64,000 nucleotides of DNA from Sipunculus nudus. Its lineage: Eukaryota > Annelida > Sipuncula > Golfingiida > Sipunculidae. The stretch lies in NCBI GenBank assembly GCA_026874595.1, contig CM049306.1, positions 96,649,642 to 96,713,641 of the forward strand, written 5' to 3'. Under the pieces are notes generated by a model. It was not told the origin of the DNA, made no database searches, and saw only the letters and a program-made list of their open reading frames with translations. Below are positions 12,083 to 21,520 of this stretch, one piece after another. The translations under genes were made by a program, and so were the position numbers. The first letter of the stretch is position 1; every line of letters starts with the position of its first letter.

Positions 12083-15000
12083 CTCGAAATATTTTTGTTT
12101 TATCAGGTTATTATTAATATCACCAATGCCAACAAAGCACATGCGAAAGCTTCCCGTCAAATGCATATACTATAACGTGTCACGAATATTATACCGATAT
12201 GTGGATCCAAAGGTTTTTCATAATAACTTGGGTTTATCTGCTCCATTTTTCTTGAATATACTATATTTTTATTTCCAACGCATAAACGGTGGTTTTCGGC
12301 GTAAAAGCAAAGAGTTCGCTAAAGTTCTAATCCCGTACTGACGCCTACCGGTGTATTTGGTACTATTTAGTTGGTCTTTTGTGCAGGAATACACTTGGTA
12401 ACTTTCTGAAATAAAAATAACTTATCATTTCAGCATCGGTGACGACGTTTGTGGTGGTGGTGGCGGCCCTCGGAGAGATGGCGTTCCCTGTAATACTGGG
12501 AAATGTAAGTATAGTAATTAAGAAAACAGTAGTACACATAAGTAAACTTTAATATAAATCATTTTAGTCGTCCGTAAAATTAATAAAAAAAGATGGAACT
12601 GTTTAGACAAATAACCATCACGAGAGAAACACTTATCATGAAGTAAAACGACTAAACGTAACAAGTTTTCATGTTACACACTGATAAACAGACGCAAACC
12701 TTAAGCAGAATATACAAACACAGCCCAGATACCATATACTTACGTGAATTTTGCTGACGCGAACATGCATGCGGCATTGAAACAAGGGACCCATGGGTCA
12801 GAACGCTCAGCTGATTTTTTTTTAAAATTTAAGCAAATGCAAAATAAAGCTGATTTTTTTTTTAATTTTAGAAAATGCAAAATATACTTATTTCTATTTT
12901 TTAAATATAAATTAGCACCTGAAACGCTAAGAGGAAATGGCCGTAGTATCTGATGATAATCATTCATAAATATATGTTTGCCAAACTTATACTGTGCACT
13001 TTAATGGACTATATCAACGATATGAGAATAACTGCACACCTGTGACAGCAGGGGATCTCCCCAAGTGACCCATTACATACCAGGTACCCTGGCATTGCTG
13101 CCCTCCAGTGACCAGATGTGGGCTGCCTGAAGCTTGAAAACGCAAGTGAATACATAAGAGACTCCCAAATAAAAATTCAATAACTAGCCTAATCTTTTAG
13201 CTTTTATTTTCAAATTTCAGAATTAAACAGGTTAAATACTTACATGTACATGCTGTGAAAATAAACAGTGCTTACAGGAAAAAAACGTGCCATGGTCAAA
13301 GTTGGACTAATTTTGAGGTACTGATTTTATATTTATGCTAATAATTTAAAAAGAAATACAAAAATTTAGATCTAATTTTGGGTAAACAATTGAATCTTGA
13401 TTATATAAAGTTATATCCCTGAAAACAGTCTATGGCTTTAACAATTATCATGTTATGTGAGTAAATATCTTTCCTAGTTTTTTTTTTTACAAAGTGCATA
13501 TGTTCGGACCCATAACTTTAAGAAAATACACAATACTGACCTAATTTCTGGCATGTACATAGGAAACATAAAAGGAGTATTTATGCCAAAGAGGAACAAA
13601 ATATCTCTTGTGGTTTTTATGTTAGGAAGTCTTGAAGTGCAACAATATTTTTTAATTGGAAAATTAAGGTTTTCGCATGATTTCTTTAGGGAATGAAGTC
13701 GCAGTGACCCAGTTGGGTTTGGTAGGAAAACTAAAGAACATCTAACTGTATGTTCAATTTTGGAATCGTAGGTGCAACGGATTCAAAACGTGCCCTGTTA
13801 ACGGCCGGACGGCCGGACCACTGACAAAGGACCATCGCTTTGGCTCGGATGACTTATAGTCAGATGACTTATGGAGAGTTTGTTTTTCGCTGAAAACATT
13901 ATCATGAAGACTTTATTAAGTTTGCCTCGCGTTACTCAGTCAAACCTTAACGCACTTTGACCAGATTAATAAGAAACACTACATTACCTTAAAAGTATTC
14001 TTTGGATAGCAGAACCCATGGTCTTGAGTTTTCTAGAAAGTCTAGAAGTGTTCCGGTAACCAGGCTCCGGTCAAAAGCTGGAGCAGGGTTGAGTTCAAAT
14101 GCAACTCAATGCACTTAAATGCAAATGAAAATGTTTCAAATAAATGCAATAAGACACTTTCAAATACAAATACAAATGCAAAAGTAAATATCAAATACAA
14201 AGGTGAATATGCAAAGGCATTTGCCCTTGAACACGTTTCTTTTGCCATCTGATATTATGCTTTGTATGCATGTTGCAATAAAATACTTGGAGCTTATGGG
14301 GCTGCTAAAAGAATTATTACATGGTTCTAAATGAAGTATTTCGGAGATTTTATTCTAATTTGGTAACTAATAATGGCATGTGAGTTATAATCAAAAGTTA
14401 AAAAATATAAAGTCTCTTGTAGACCTGCATTTAAGCGCAAATGGGACGTTTTCAAATATCTGCATTGGAACCCAAGACAAAGTTGGAGATACTGATCCTA
14501 CTTTATAAGTACATTAATTCTGTAGACCTGCGATCCTAGGAGACGAATCATGAAATGCTATATGAAGAGTACACCCCTCCCCCGAACGTCCACCCCAACT
14601 CCCATCATGTGACTTCCCTGAGCATGCGCTTACCCGTTCAAGTCGTCTTTATGAGACCGAATTCAATAATCTTTGACGGGAGTTGTCTCAACAACCGTTC
14701 CTTTATGGTATCGTCTCAATATCATTGTGTACCACATTATACGTACTAATGTTATCATGTCAAGATTCAATCTTCTTTTTTATGATGAATATCCTACAGA
14801 TGTTTGCAAGTTTGGGACCAGTTAGTTTCCTGGACTTCAGCTTGGGGGCGTGCGTGTTGTCAATAGTGGTATATTGCGCCCTCTGGTATATCGGAAGACA
14901 AACACCTAAATCAAAAGGTAAGAAATTAAACGTCCCTATGTCATTATTTGCTGAGGAATTTTAATAATTGACTGATATACACACAAACCAAAACATCAAG

Positions 15001-16995
15001 ATGGTGTTCAAATATTTGTTAAATCAATTAATCAAAAATAACTTAATAATCATGCATTTTTTGTGTGTGTTTTTCATCTTTGTATATGCTTCTATAAACA
15101 AATGAACATATTTGCACTGATTTATACGAGGTTGGAATAGGCTTCATTTGGTGAAAAACAATACGCACAATGTACCAACGATGTAAATAAAACCAATTGA
15201 CATAATGAACAATACACTGTACAAACAACAGACAAAAGAATTGCCCAGGCCTTAATGTTTTATTAGATTGTGTTATGCGTGCACCAGATCCCTTTTTTTC
15301 TCTCCCGTGTCAGTTGTCGCATTATCTATTCGTCAACCCGATCAGTATCATCAGGAACATTTTGTGACAGTATCACTGACTGTACATTTGTCACCATAAC
15401 ACATTTTAGGGAAATGACTTCTATATTTTCTTTGAACAGTACCACTAAAAAAACTTTGTAATAATCATGAGCATTGACTAACCAGCATTCAAATAATAAA
15501 AAATATATTTCTGTATTTCTACCTCTTTTTTAATTGGTGCAGGACCATTTTTGCAACCTGTATGTTCTGTAAACTGAAGTATGAACACAGTGATAAAAAT
15601 ATTCTATAATACTAAATCTTATGTTAAGTCTAATATATAAAGTTCCGTGGCAATAAAACTGTTTTCCTGTTGACAAATTATTCCGTGTCTCTTGTGTAAT
15701 ATTATTCAGAGTCCATTATATGTTTCCATGTTTCTGGCTCTATGTGCTATGTTGATAAAATATGATAATATGTTTCGTGTGGTGCTGTATTTGTATGATA
15801 TTTTGATATATTTACAGCGGGCAGGAACCAAAGTTTCGTGTTACGTGATATGTTGATATATTACAGGGACAGCAATGGGCGTTTCGTGAAGTGTGATATG
15901 TTGGTATTTACAGGCGGCAGAAACCGGAGTTTCATGTGGTGTGGTAGTTAATATATTAACAGGGGACAGGAACCGGAGTTCCGTGTGGTGTTGTTTTTTT
16001 TAGAAGATTTGTTGATATATTTACAAGGGACAGGAACCGGAATTTCGTGAGGTGTTATTTTTTAAAGAAGATTTGTTGATGTTTTTTTTTCAGGGGGCAG
16101 GAAGCGGAGTTTCGTGTGGTCTGATATGTTGATATATTTACAGGGGGCAGGAACCGGAGTTTCGTGTGGTGTGATGTGTTGATATATTTACAGGGGGCAG
16201 GAACCGCAGTTTCATGTGGTGTGATGTGTTGATATATTTACAGGGGGCAGGAACCGGAGTTTCGTGTGGTGTGATGTGTTGAAATATTTACAGGGGGCAG
16301 GAACTGGAGTTTCGTGTGGTGTGATGTGTTGATATATTTACAGGGGGCAGGAACCGGAGTTTCGTGTGGTGTGATGTGTTGATATATTTACAGGGGGCAG
16401 GAACCGGAGTTTCGTGTGGTGTGATGTGTTGATATATTTACAGGTGGCAGGAACCGGAATTTCGTGTGGTGTGATGTGTTGATATATTTACAGGTGGCAG
16501 GAACCGGAGTTTCGTGTTGTGTGATGTGTTGATATATTTACAGGTGGCAGGAACCGGAGTTTCGTGTGGTGTGATGTGTTGATATATTTACAGGGGGCAG
16601 GAACCGGAGTTTCGTGTGGTGTGATGAGTTAATATATTTACAGGGGGCAGGAACCGGAGTTTCGTGTGATGTGATGTGTTGATATATTTACAGGGGGCAG
16701 GTACCGGAGTTTCGTGTGGTGTAATGGTATGATATATGTACAGGGGACAGGAACCGGAGTTTCGTGTTGTGTGATGTGTTGATATATTTACAGGTGGCAG
16801 GAACCGGAGTTTCGTGTGGTGTGATGTGTTGATATATTTACAGGTGGCAGGAACCGGAGTTTCGTGTGGTGCTGCCAGCCTCGCCGGGCTACGTCAGAGG
16901 ACCAGCTAGTGGGATGTACCCAGCACGTCAAGTACTACTCCCGAATGTCTGAGAGCGACAGTAGCATAGAAATGTCCACAAAACAGACTGACTGA
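1625..16995 (+). CDS. MFSD4B: MFSD4-family (NaGLT1-like) MFS transporter, 3' nine exons
   Basis: Gene-level entry, 5' partial. Nine exons (1625-1843, 4235-4385, 7879-8019, 10455-10570, 10901-10981, 11463-11610, 12434-12504, 14800-14917, 16844-16995) join with consistent phases into 398 codons plus TGA. The product resembles the major facilitator family that includes MFSD4A and MFSD4B (sodium-dependent glucose transporter 1). This is judged from the motif YGLGAFVSPMIAEPF, an external loop with two N-glycosylation sequons (NHS, NAT), YAFWIMG, a basic cytoplasmic loop, NACFWGAFALGRIGSIF, TPTALSLAEQF and GEMAFP. Hydrophobic segments fit the second part of a 12-helix carrier. The protein should sit in a plasma or vesicle membrane and carry sugars or related solutes; the substrate is inferred from family only. 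N-terminal exons must lie before position 1. Several introns carry copies of their own 3' splice site. Confidence 0.85.
2221..4234 (+). repeat. Higher-order minisatellite built from the exon b splice acceptor
   Basis: Twelve near-identical 130-bp units start at 2221, 2351, 2481 and so on to about 3780. Each is a dimer of ~64-66-bp halves sharing CTGACGTTATCTGATG. After 3780 come six or seven more diverged ~64-bp monomers, ending at the true exon b acceptor. Each 130-bp unit contains TACTTCAG followed by CTGCCTGTG, copying the acceptor and first codons of exon b (TTCTTCAG, CTGCCTGTG). In the other half-unit the acceptor is changed to TTTAAGCTTCCC. If a decoy acceptor were used, the frame would stop within six codons (LPVNIS or LPVSI, then stop). 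Confidence 0.95.
4235..4385 (+). CDS. MFSD4B: MFSD4-like exon b (cytoplasmic central loop)
   Basis: The acceptor is ttcttcag before 4235 and the donor is aaaag|gtacgtg; the exon is phase 0 in and phase 1 out. It begins LPVPILVLLLFLKKR, the end of a helix and its basic cytoplasmic anchor, followed by a polar loop with many Thr, Ser and Gln. Its first bases (CTGCCTGTG) and the acceptor before them are the sequence copied throughout the minisatellite just upstream. Confidence 0.85.
4386..7733. other. Intron of the MFSD4-like gene
   Basis: AT-rich intron with no recognised coding content. It includes an 18-bp tandem, self-complementary AAGGCCTTATATA motif at about 6007-6036. Open frames here (for example 5934-6257) have no protein-like composition and lack supporting splice context. 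Confidence 0.5.
7734..7838 (+). pseudogene. Partial upstream copy of exon c with its acceptor
   Basis: The block ending TATTTACAG|GTCAGACACCATTC (acceptor at about 7787) repeats the acceptor and first ~45 bases of exon c, including QTPFWQT and QCQH. It then meets a divergent segment and a stop (TGA after about 24 codons). The sequence before it (ACATAATATTTACT) resembles that before the true acceptor (ACATGATATTTACT). It is a single tandem duplication of about 90 bp spanning the intron-exon boundary, with the first copy decayed. Confidence 0.8.
7879..8019 (+). CDS. MFSD4B: MFSD4-like exon c
   Basis: The acceptor is ctgttacag before 7879; phase 1 joins exon b through a Gly codon. It encodes GQTPFWQTAPQYQHQ, then a helix starting VAQIIGITTFTGFIAFLYDG. 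The donor is either caggttg|gtaaat at 8019 (phase 1) or cag|gttggt at 8014 (phase 0). Each fits one of two adjacent acceptors of the next exon, so the choice changes one or two residues only. Confidence 0.8.
8020..9080. other. Intron of the MFSD4-like gene
   Basis: AT-rich intron without recognised features. Confidence 0.5.
9083..9412 (-). pseudogene. Antisense intronic open frame, unknown protein fragment
   Basis: A 109-codon minus-strand frame inside an intron of the MFSD4-like gene. Its composition is protein-like rather than AT-biased: balanced charged and hydrophobic residues, with segments such as LKIRQIFDEICWNIG and VYMFVTKSQHKDEDL. A stop sits a few codons upstream in the same frame. 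No family is recognised. It may be a fragment of a mobile element or of a processed gene, or chance. Confidence 0.25.
9413..10454. repeat. Intron with C-rich CACGCCC-motif tract (9995-10330)
   Basis: About 330 bases are strongly C-rich on the plus strand and carry repeated CACGCCC / ACGCCCCTCC motifs (at least seven), in contrast to the AT-rich surroundings. These look like GC-box/KLF-type motifs or a decayed tandem repeat. The rest of the stretch shows nothing clear. Confidence 0.5.
10455..10570 (+). CDS. MFSD4B: MFSD4-like exon d
   Basis: It encodes EVVIFMIQSGYGAYVFYYG, SVADMSKTEGAYLNACFW, a helix and the conserved AYLN..FW segment. The donor is tgg|gtgagg. Acceptor choices are ttaattctag before 10455 (preferred; pyrimidine-rich, phase 1), tagag before 10457 (phase 0), or cattacag before 10416, which would add 13 residues in frame. 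Confidence 0.8.
10901..10981 (+). CDS. MFSD4B: MFSD4-like exon e
   Basis: This is a 27-codon phase 0-0 exon with a strong acceptor (ttcctttgcag) and donor (att|gtaagtg). It reads GAFALGRIGSIFLATWLTPA and ends LLGNI. The WGAFALGR junction with exon d is the most family-like stretch of the protein, and Gly-Arg there fits the conserved MFS loop. Confidence 0.9.
11286..11462 (+). pseudogene. Partial upstream copy of exon f with its acceptor
   Basis: TGTAGGACAG followed by GTCGGCTGCATGATACTC (exon-like from about 11354) copies the acceptor and first ~70 bases of exon f. It reads VGCMILMLSLCHDHIALYL against VGCTGSMIIMLSLRHDHIAL in the true exon. After ALYL it diverges and lacks the rest of the exon. 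A shorter ATGACAGGTCCG block at about 11302 may be a third acceptor remnant. The first copy lacks the three-codon Thr-Gly-Ser insertion. Confidence 0.75.
11463..11610 (+). CDS. MFSD4B: MFSD4-like exon f
   Basis: The acceptor is catttgacag and the donor is cacac|gtaagg; phase 0 in, phase 1 out. It encodes VGCTGSMIIMLSLRHDHIAL, YLGSLFFGIFLSS and VTPTALSLAEQFIDVT. Compared with the partial copy just upstream, it has three extra codons (Thr-Gly-Ser) after VGC. Confidence 0.85.
12023..12080. repeat. (AT)n microsatellite
   Basis: About 28 AT dinucleotides within the intron between exons f and g. Confidence 0.98.
12434..12504 (+). CDS. MFSD4B: MFSD4-like exon g
   Basis: The acceptor is atttcag and the donor is aaat|gtaagta; phase 1 in, phase 0 out. 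It reads SVTTFVVVVAALGEMAFPVI, a helix with the conserved Gly-Glu-Met and Pro of the family. Confidence 0.85.
12773..13880. mobile_element. Dispersed repeat, probable non-autonomous DNA transposon, copy 1
   Basis: It opens with CAAGGGACCCATGGGTCAG and GCTCAGCTGA, and closes in a CGGACGG-rich segment, GGACCA..GCT, then GATGACTTATAGTCAGATGA. Long stretches match 50982-51860 (AATAACTG.ACACCTGT, GCAGGGGATCTCCCC, AACGTGCCATGGTCAAAGTTG). In the second copy the last bases read AGTCAGCTGAGC, the inverse of GCTCAGCTGAC near the start, so short terminal inverted repeats are likely. No coding capacity is seen. Confidence 0.65.
14090..14240. repeat. Low-complexity AAATGCAAAT-type repeat
   Basis: Irregular reiteration of AAATGCAAAT, AAATACAAAT and similar decamers within the intron before exon h. 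Confidence 0.7.
14800..14917 (+). CDS. MFSD4B: MFSD4-like exon h
   Basis: The acceptor is atcctacag and the donor is tcaaaag|gtaaga; phase 0 in, phase 1 out. It encodes MFASLGPVSFLDFSLGACVL, SIVVYCALWYIGRQ, the last helix, and a basic cytoplasmic start (TPKSKG). If the intron is retained the frame runs to a stop at 14962-14964, giving a shorter tail. Confidence 0.85.
14918..15814. other. Last intron of the MFSD4-like gene, unique part
   Basis: AT-rich. It includes an AATAAA at about 15654 that could serve transcripts ending in this intron after the in-frame stop at 14962. No exon recognised. Confidence 0.4.
15815..16843 (+). repeat. 50-bp minisatellite made of the terminal-exon splice acceptor
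   Basis: About 21 units; the regular ones are exactly 50 bp apart (starts 16091, 16141 ... 16841). The unit is TTGATATATTTACAG followed by GGGGCAGGAACCGGAGT and TTCGTGTGGTGTGATGTG, that is, the 3' end of the intron plus the first ~30 bases of the terminal exon. Left-edge units are diverged and of variable length (46-69 bp); inner units are almost identical. The last unit runs directly into the unique part of the terminal exon. Using any upstream unit as acceptor shifts the frame and stops within the next unit. Confidence 0.95.
16844..16995 (+). CDS. MFSD4B: MFSD4-like terminal exon (cytoplasmic tail)
   Basis: The acceptor is atatttacag before 16844. Phase 1 completes a Gly codon and the frame runs 49 sense codons to TGA at 16993-16995. 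The tail is polar, starts GGRNRSFVWCCQPRR and ends with a Ser/Glu-rich stretch, as expected for a cytosolic C-terminus. The acceptor and the first ~30 bases of this exon are the last unit of the 50-bp minisatellite upstream. Confidence 0.8.
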
Positions 16996-18340
16996 CCAGG
17001 AAAGTGCAATAACGCACACCGACTGGGGTGACTCTGGTAGACTAGATTATTAATATAGGTATTAAACATAGTGATAGTGATGAAATAGGTTTTAGGCATT
17101 TCAAGTTCCTGTGTTCCAATGCACAAGAAAAAGGACTTGAATATCATGTTTTTTTTTGTAAATCATAAGGTTAAATATGGGTGTTTACATAATAGTTGCA
17201 TCTGAAAATTTCGCTTTCAGTAGTTCCATTAAAGACCAGCAGGTGTCGCGCCAGGCAGATTTGCACATGTCACAATGCGCCGAACCGGGCTCACAAGAAT
17301 GCGACTTACCGAGTTCAGGTGTATGGACTTTGAATGACAAACCCCACAATGCACTGGGGGTTTTATATACACAAGCGGCGTTGGTATAAATGTGGTTAAG
17401 AGAGAAATCTATTCCGTACAGAAATGTAATATAAGATTTGTTTCATGGCAAATAATATAAACATGGGTGTTTTTGTGGTAACGACTTCACGGACTGAATA
17501 ATAGTTTATAAGCATGTACATGTGAAATATTAACCGAAGGTGCTCGATTTTAAAGTTCGACAGATAAGACAAGTAGTCCCAACGTCTCCCAGATCCCGAC
17601 CATGAGAGGTTCGTTTTGAGTAGAAACGACCTGTGGCGGAAGGGTGTTGCATAGTTATGGTCACTGCATATCTACCAGATCAGGCTGTGACATTGGATTT
17701 GTTTCTAGAGTTATGTGTCACAGGAGACTAATTCCAGTTCAGTTGTGAATATTACTGTTCACACCATCACATTAAAACAGTAAATGTACCTGAACACAAG
17801 CAGATGTCCAATTTTTTAACACTGGACAATGTTTTAACATTTTAAAGGGACACTTCCACGGACATTATTTGCATGCGTCAATTTAAAACAAGTGAATAGT
17901 AAGAGTGGTTAATAATTCAACCAAAAACATTTCCTGGGATTCTAAGAAGAAAACAATCGTAAAAGTACATTTGGGCTGTAGAGACTTAGGCAAAACAAGC
18001 ATTATTCGTTGTGGCAACCGGAAGATGGTGATAAAAAAGCGTATACATTTAGCCTGATTATTAAAATTTATGCTGATAGCAAATAGTAAAAACGGAGTGA
18101 ATGAGTATATTTCTATAGGATATAGTACTTAAATACTACCTCCCTTCAAATGATGGCTGCCACCGCCAGTAAAATGCTGATTACACTAAGGCCAGCACTT
18201 TGAAAACCCTCATTATTTGTACTGTTTTGTCTTTTAAATGTTCTCATAAACGTTAATCTGTTGAAGTCAAGTTTCTGAATAATAAAAGCGTTTTTGTTTA
18301 ATTGTAAAGATTATTATTCTTGGTGGAAGTAAACTGCCAC
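16996..18340 (+). other. Probable 3' UTR and downstream flank of the MFSD4-like gene
   Basis: AT-rich sequence after the TGA. A possible polyadenylation hexamer is AATAAA at about 18281 (GAATAATAAAAGCG). No closer clear AATAAA was noted. The 3' end is not determined. Confidence 0.3.
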
Positions 18341-18455
18341 CACTTATCTCATTCTTGATTTAAGTATGTATATCTGCAGATGTCCATTAAGGTTTGAAAC
18401 TATACGTGACAGGGCGATAGCACTAGGTGTCACCCAGACCCAGTGTCTACCGTAC

Positions 18456-18557
18456 CTGCAAGCCGCGGATGTGTACAATGGCAGGGGCACCCTCCAAGAG
18501 GAAACACAGTTAACTTCTTTCACTCTGTGGAGCGACTGTTCCAAGTCGCTGTTAGCG
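18456..18557 (-). CDS. Exon-like block, unknown gene
   Basis: On the minus strand a 102-nt block has a good acceptor (ggtgtttttgcag) and donor (TGCAG|gtacgg). Only one frame is open, reading ANSDLEQSLHRVKEVNCV and WRVPLPLYTSAACR. The exon would be phase 2 at both ends. It is not recognised. It may belong with the blocks at 19300-19466 and 26433-26510, but the phase to 19300 does not match with the donor chosen there. The plus strand is also open here, so coding status is uncertain. Confidence 0.2.
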
Positions 18558-19299
18558 CTGCAAAAACACCTTTTATATGGCTTTGAACTTGTGCTCAATT
18601 GTTATGAAATTAGGCATTTTTTATTTCTTATGGTGAGAAACTGATGTGGATCATCGGTTCGCCCATCAATTATAAGTTTAAAATGATACATGAGAGTCTG
18701 TGACATTTATTTGAGGAAATTGTTCCGAATATAAAATTAGGAGAATGAATGTATTTGTCAGAGCCATCTAAATATCGCCTTCTCCCACGTGTACAGCAGG
18801 CCTTCTGACAACGTGTTACGTTAACGATGTTGCGCAGAGCGCATTTAGATCTGTATAAAAAAAAGTCATCGCAGTTAGTTCATACGCATCTGTTTGTACT
18901 TATAGTGATATCAGTTGTTTAAATACAATGTTAAGCACTATTATAATATTAAATTGGATAAAGCAACTATGGTTACGCTTGAAACAGGGTCTGCAGTTAA
19001 AGAATATCTGTGATTGTATTTATAAATCACAGTTTTTATTATGTACATATGGTGTGTAGTGTAGATTACGGTAGGATATTAAACGTGTACAAAATGATGT
19101 ATTGTTTAATTTATAAAATATAAGTATCATATATATGTCTTCACTTTTATATGTTAACCATAGCACATTTATAGCAATATGAGTTTATGTATAAAGGTTT
19201 CTCCAAGTTTCTCCATATAAAAAATATAATATGCACTATTTATGGAATTGATAGGTGTGCGAATCCCAATTTTGTCTTGTAAATAATAAACAAATATAC

Positions 19300-19466
19300 A
19301 TGAAGTATTGTTTGTCCCTGTAGATCTATATATTGGTTTATATCTCTGAACTGGAAGTAAGTATTTGGGTCACGTGCCCATCCTCCGCCCTTCCCGTCGG
19401 TGCATGTAGTCCCGCAGACTAGACACACGGGGCCCCCGTTACCAAAATCGAACACTTTGGGTGTGC
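19300..19466 (-). CDS. Exon-like block, Cys/Gly-rich, unknown gene
   Basis: After a minus-strand acceptor (attaaaacag) the frame reads TPKVFDFGNGGPVCLVC, GTTCTDGKGGGWARDP and NTYFQFRDINQYIDLQG, a balanced, GC-rich, protein-like segment with four cysteines. A weak donor is CAT|GTATAT at 19300; otherwise the frame stops near 19240. It starts in phase 1, which matches the phase 1 end of the block at 26433-26510. No family is recognised. Confidence 0.35.
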
Positions 19467-19479
19467 CTGTTTTAATAAG

Positions 19480-21520
19480 CTTGTGGTATGGTTAATTACC
19501 ACGTGTGTCCGAGAGGAAGACTGTCGGAAAACACTGTGCATTGTGTCTGTGAAGGAGGAATCTGTTGGACAACTCACTGCTCTATATGTCTACGGCAGGA
19601 AGACAGCTCACACAGTGTCGCTGGTGTCTATGAAGGGTATTCTATTGGTAAACGCAGTGGACTGTGCATCGGTTGGTGGGACGCATTTGTAACACCTCAG
19701 TCGTTGGCTTCAAGCCTCGGATGTATATATGGCCGAATGATACGCCACCAATTATGGTACAGTTCGCCGGAAATCCACCGGGTTGCCATTTCTACTGACT
19801 CGTCTATGAAAAGTTCACAGTTTCCACAAAGAATACATTGAATTATCATCATAATTTGTATTATATGGGCTTGATATGTTGCTAAACATCAGATATGACA
19901 GGCTCCGACAGTAATTTATCTAGAAAATTCAGTTTATCACAAATGTCTCATTAATCCCCCACTTGGGGTTGACTTCCTGGCGTGAACTGTATCCTCGTGC
20001 GGTCCAAATCAGTATACATGTATTTTGGATTTCCCCTCCATTTTTTTATCAGTGCTGTCTTATTGCTTTGAAGGTTAAATATGTGAGAATTGGCAGTATC
20101 TGTACACCAAATACATTGTTTGGCTCTTAGAAAGCACACAAGAGGTGTGCAGTTGATCTGGACTTAACCTTGCCTTGCCATGAATACTTTTCATGGTGAC
20201 CCACTTTGTAAATCCGAGGTTAGAAGCCAACGGTTCGGCCGAGGTGTTCTGAAAGGGGTGGGACGGTGTGTCTGTGACGGTTCTCTATCGGATTACGTAA
20301 TACAATGTATACGTGTCCATGAAGAGTACTCTATTGGATAACGCGGGGCACCGTTTTTCTGTGATGGAGTACAGACTCAGTGCTCCGTGTTGCTATAAGC
20401 ACAGGCGCTTGAATAATTGTTGGTACAAATTTTGGCTTAAACAGTTTTCAATTAACTATATAAACCATCCCTACACTTTTTTAAGCACTAAACCAGTAAA
20501 TAATGCTTGTCAGTTACTAGTTTTTTTTATAAATATACACAAGGCCGAAATCTTCATTTGCAACTGGATTGTATCCATTAATTGGTACTTTCATGGCAGG
20601 CCCGCACAGAATTTTTTGTCACATTTTGATTGACTTTAAACAAGAAATATATAGACTGGTACCCGGCACAATTGAAAGAACCTAATCAAAAGATGACAAT
20701 AAATTCTGTGCGCCTGTGCTGTAAGGGGTACTCAATCGGATCACTCAAACCATGCACGTTTGTTTATTAAGAGCACTCAGTCGGATAACGCAGTGCATTG
20801 TGTGTCTGTGATGGAGTGTAGGCTTTGTCGCATAACTCTGTGTCCAAATGAGGGGGACTCAACCAATGCCTAGCCATATTAGGGGTACGCAGTGCATTGT
20901 TTAATATAGACTGGTACCCTGCTCTATTAAGGCCCTCAAGCCAAGCATAGAGACAGGCATACAACGCCATCTTAAGTACTCCCAGTTGCAACTCCTGACC
21001 TACATGTAGACTGGTTCCAATTCCAGTCTGCACACTCACACTAATTGTCATGGATGTCTCGCAATTCTGGCTGGTTATCTGTGAAGATTACTTATAAAAT
21101 TACTTTCTTTAGTTATTTAAAATTTCCAAATATTGAAAATGAGTTTTTGCACAAAAATTGACTGATGGATGTATAGATGATACGAATCATACGATATACT
21201 GAAAACTTAATATTCCACTCTACGTGGCATTGGTTTATTATCAATATCTATTAATCTAATCATAAATATCACAGGAAATGTACAGCAAACTTTTAACAAC
21301 TTCTCTGAGCAAACGAAATGCTTATTTTTATCATATATAAATCATACTTGAGTTGGAACCAGTCTGCCGGGAGTCCTGAAGATGGCGTTGTACGCCCGTC
21401 TCTATGATTGGCCTTGAGCAGCGGTGCCATAATAGAGCGGGGGTACCAGTCTATGTTTAATAACGCAGTGCGTTGCGTCTCTGTGAATTAGACTATTTGA
21501 TAATGCAACACCCAGTGTCT
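19480..21520. repeat. Degenerate tandem repeat with GATAACGCAGTGCATTGTG motif
   Basis: Diverged copies of a unit containing GGATAACGCAGTGCATTGTG, TGTCTGTGATGGAGT and GAAGAGTACTCTATTGG recur at about 19530-19700, 20310-20390, 20700-20900 and 21460-21540. Units vary in length. Overlapping open frames are by-products. Confidence 0.55.
20905..21455. repeat. Large inverted repeat, ~110-bp arms
   Basis: The left arm (20905-21020, TAGACTGGTACCC..GCTCTATTA ... TACAACGCCATCTT ... GACTGGTTCCAA) and right arm (21351-21455) are reverse complements with scattered mismatches. They enclose a ~330-bp AT-rich spacer without coding content. It may be a foldback or MITE-type element. Confidence 0.75.

Noticed and set aside
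17221-17318. Possible alternative 3' exon after the MFSD4-like stop
   Set aside because: It has a good acceptor and an open frame, but the phase-1 reading required by the upstream exon gives an unremarkable basic peptide; more likely 3' UTR or flank.
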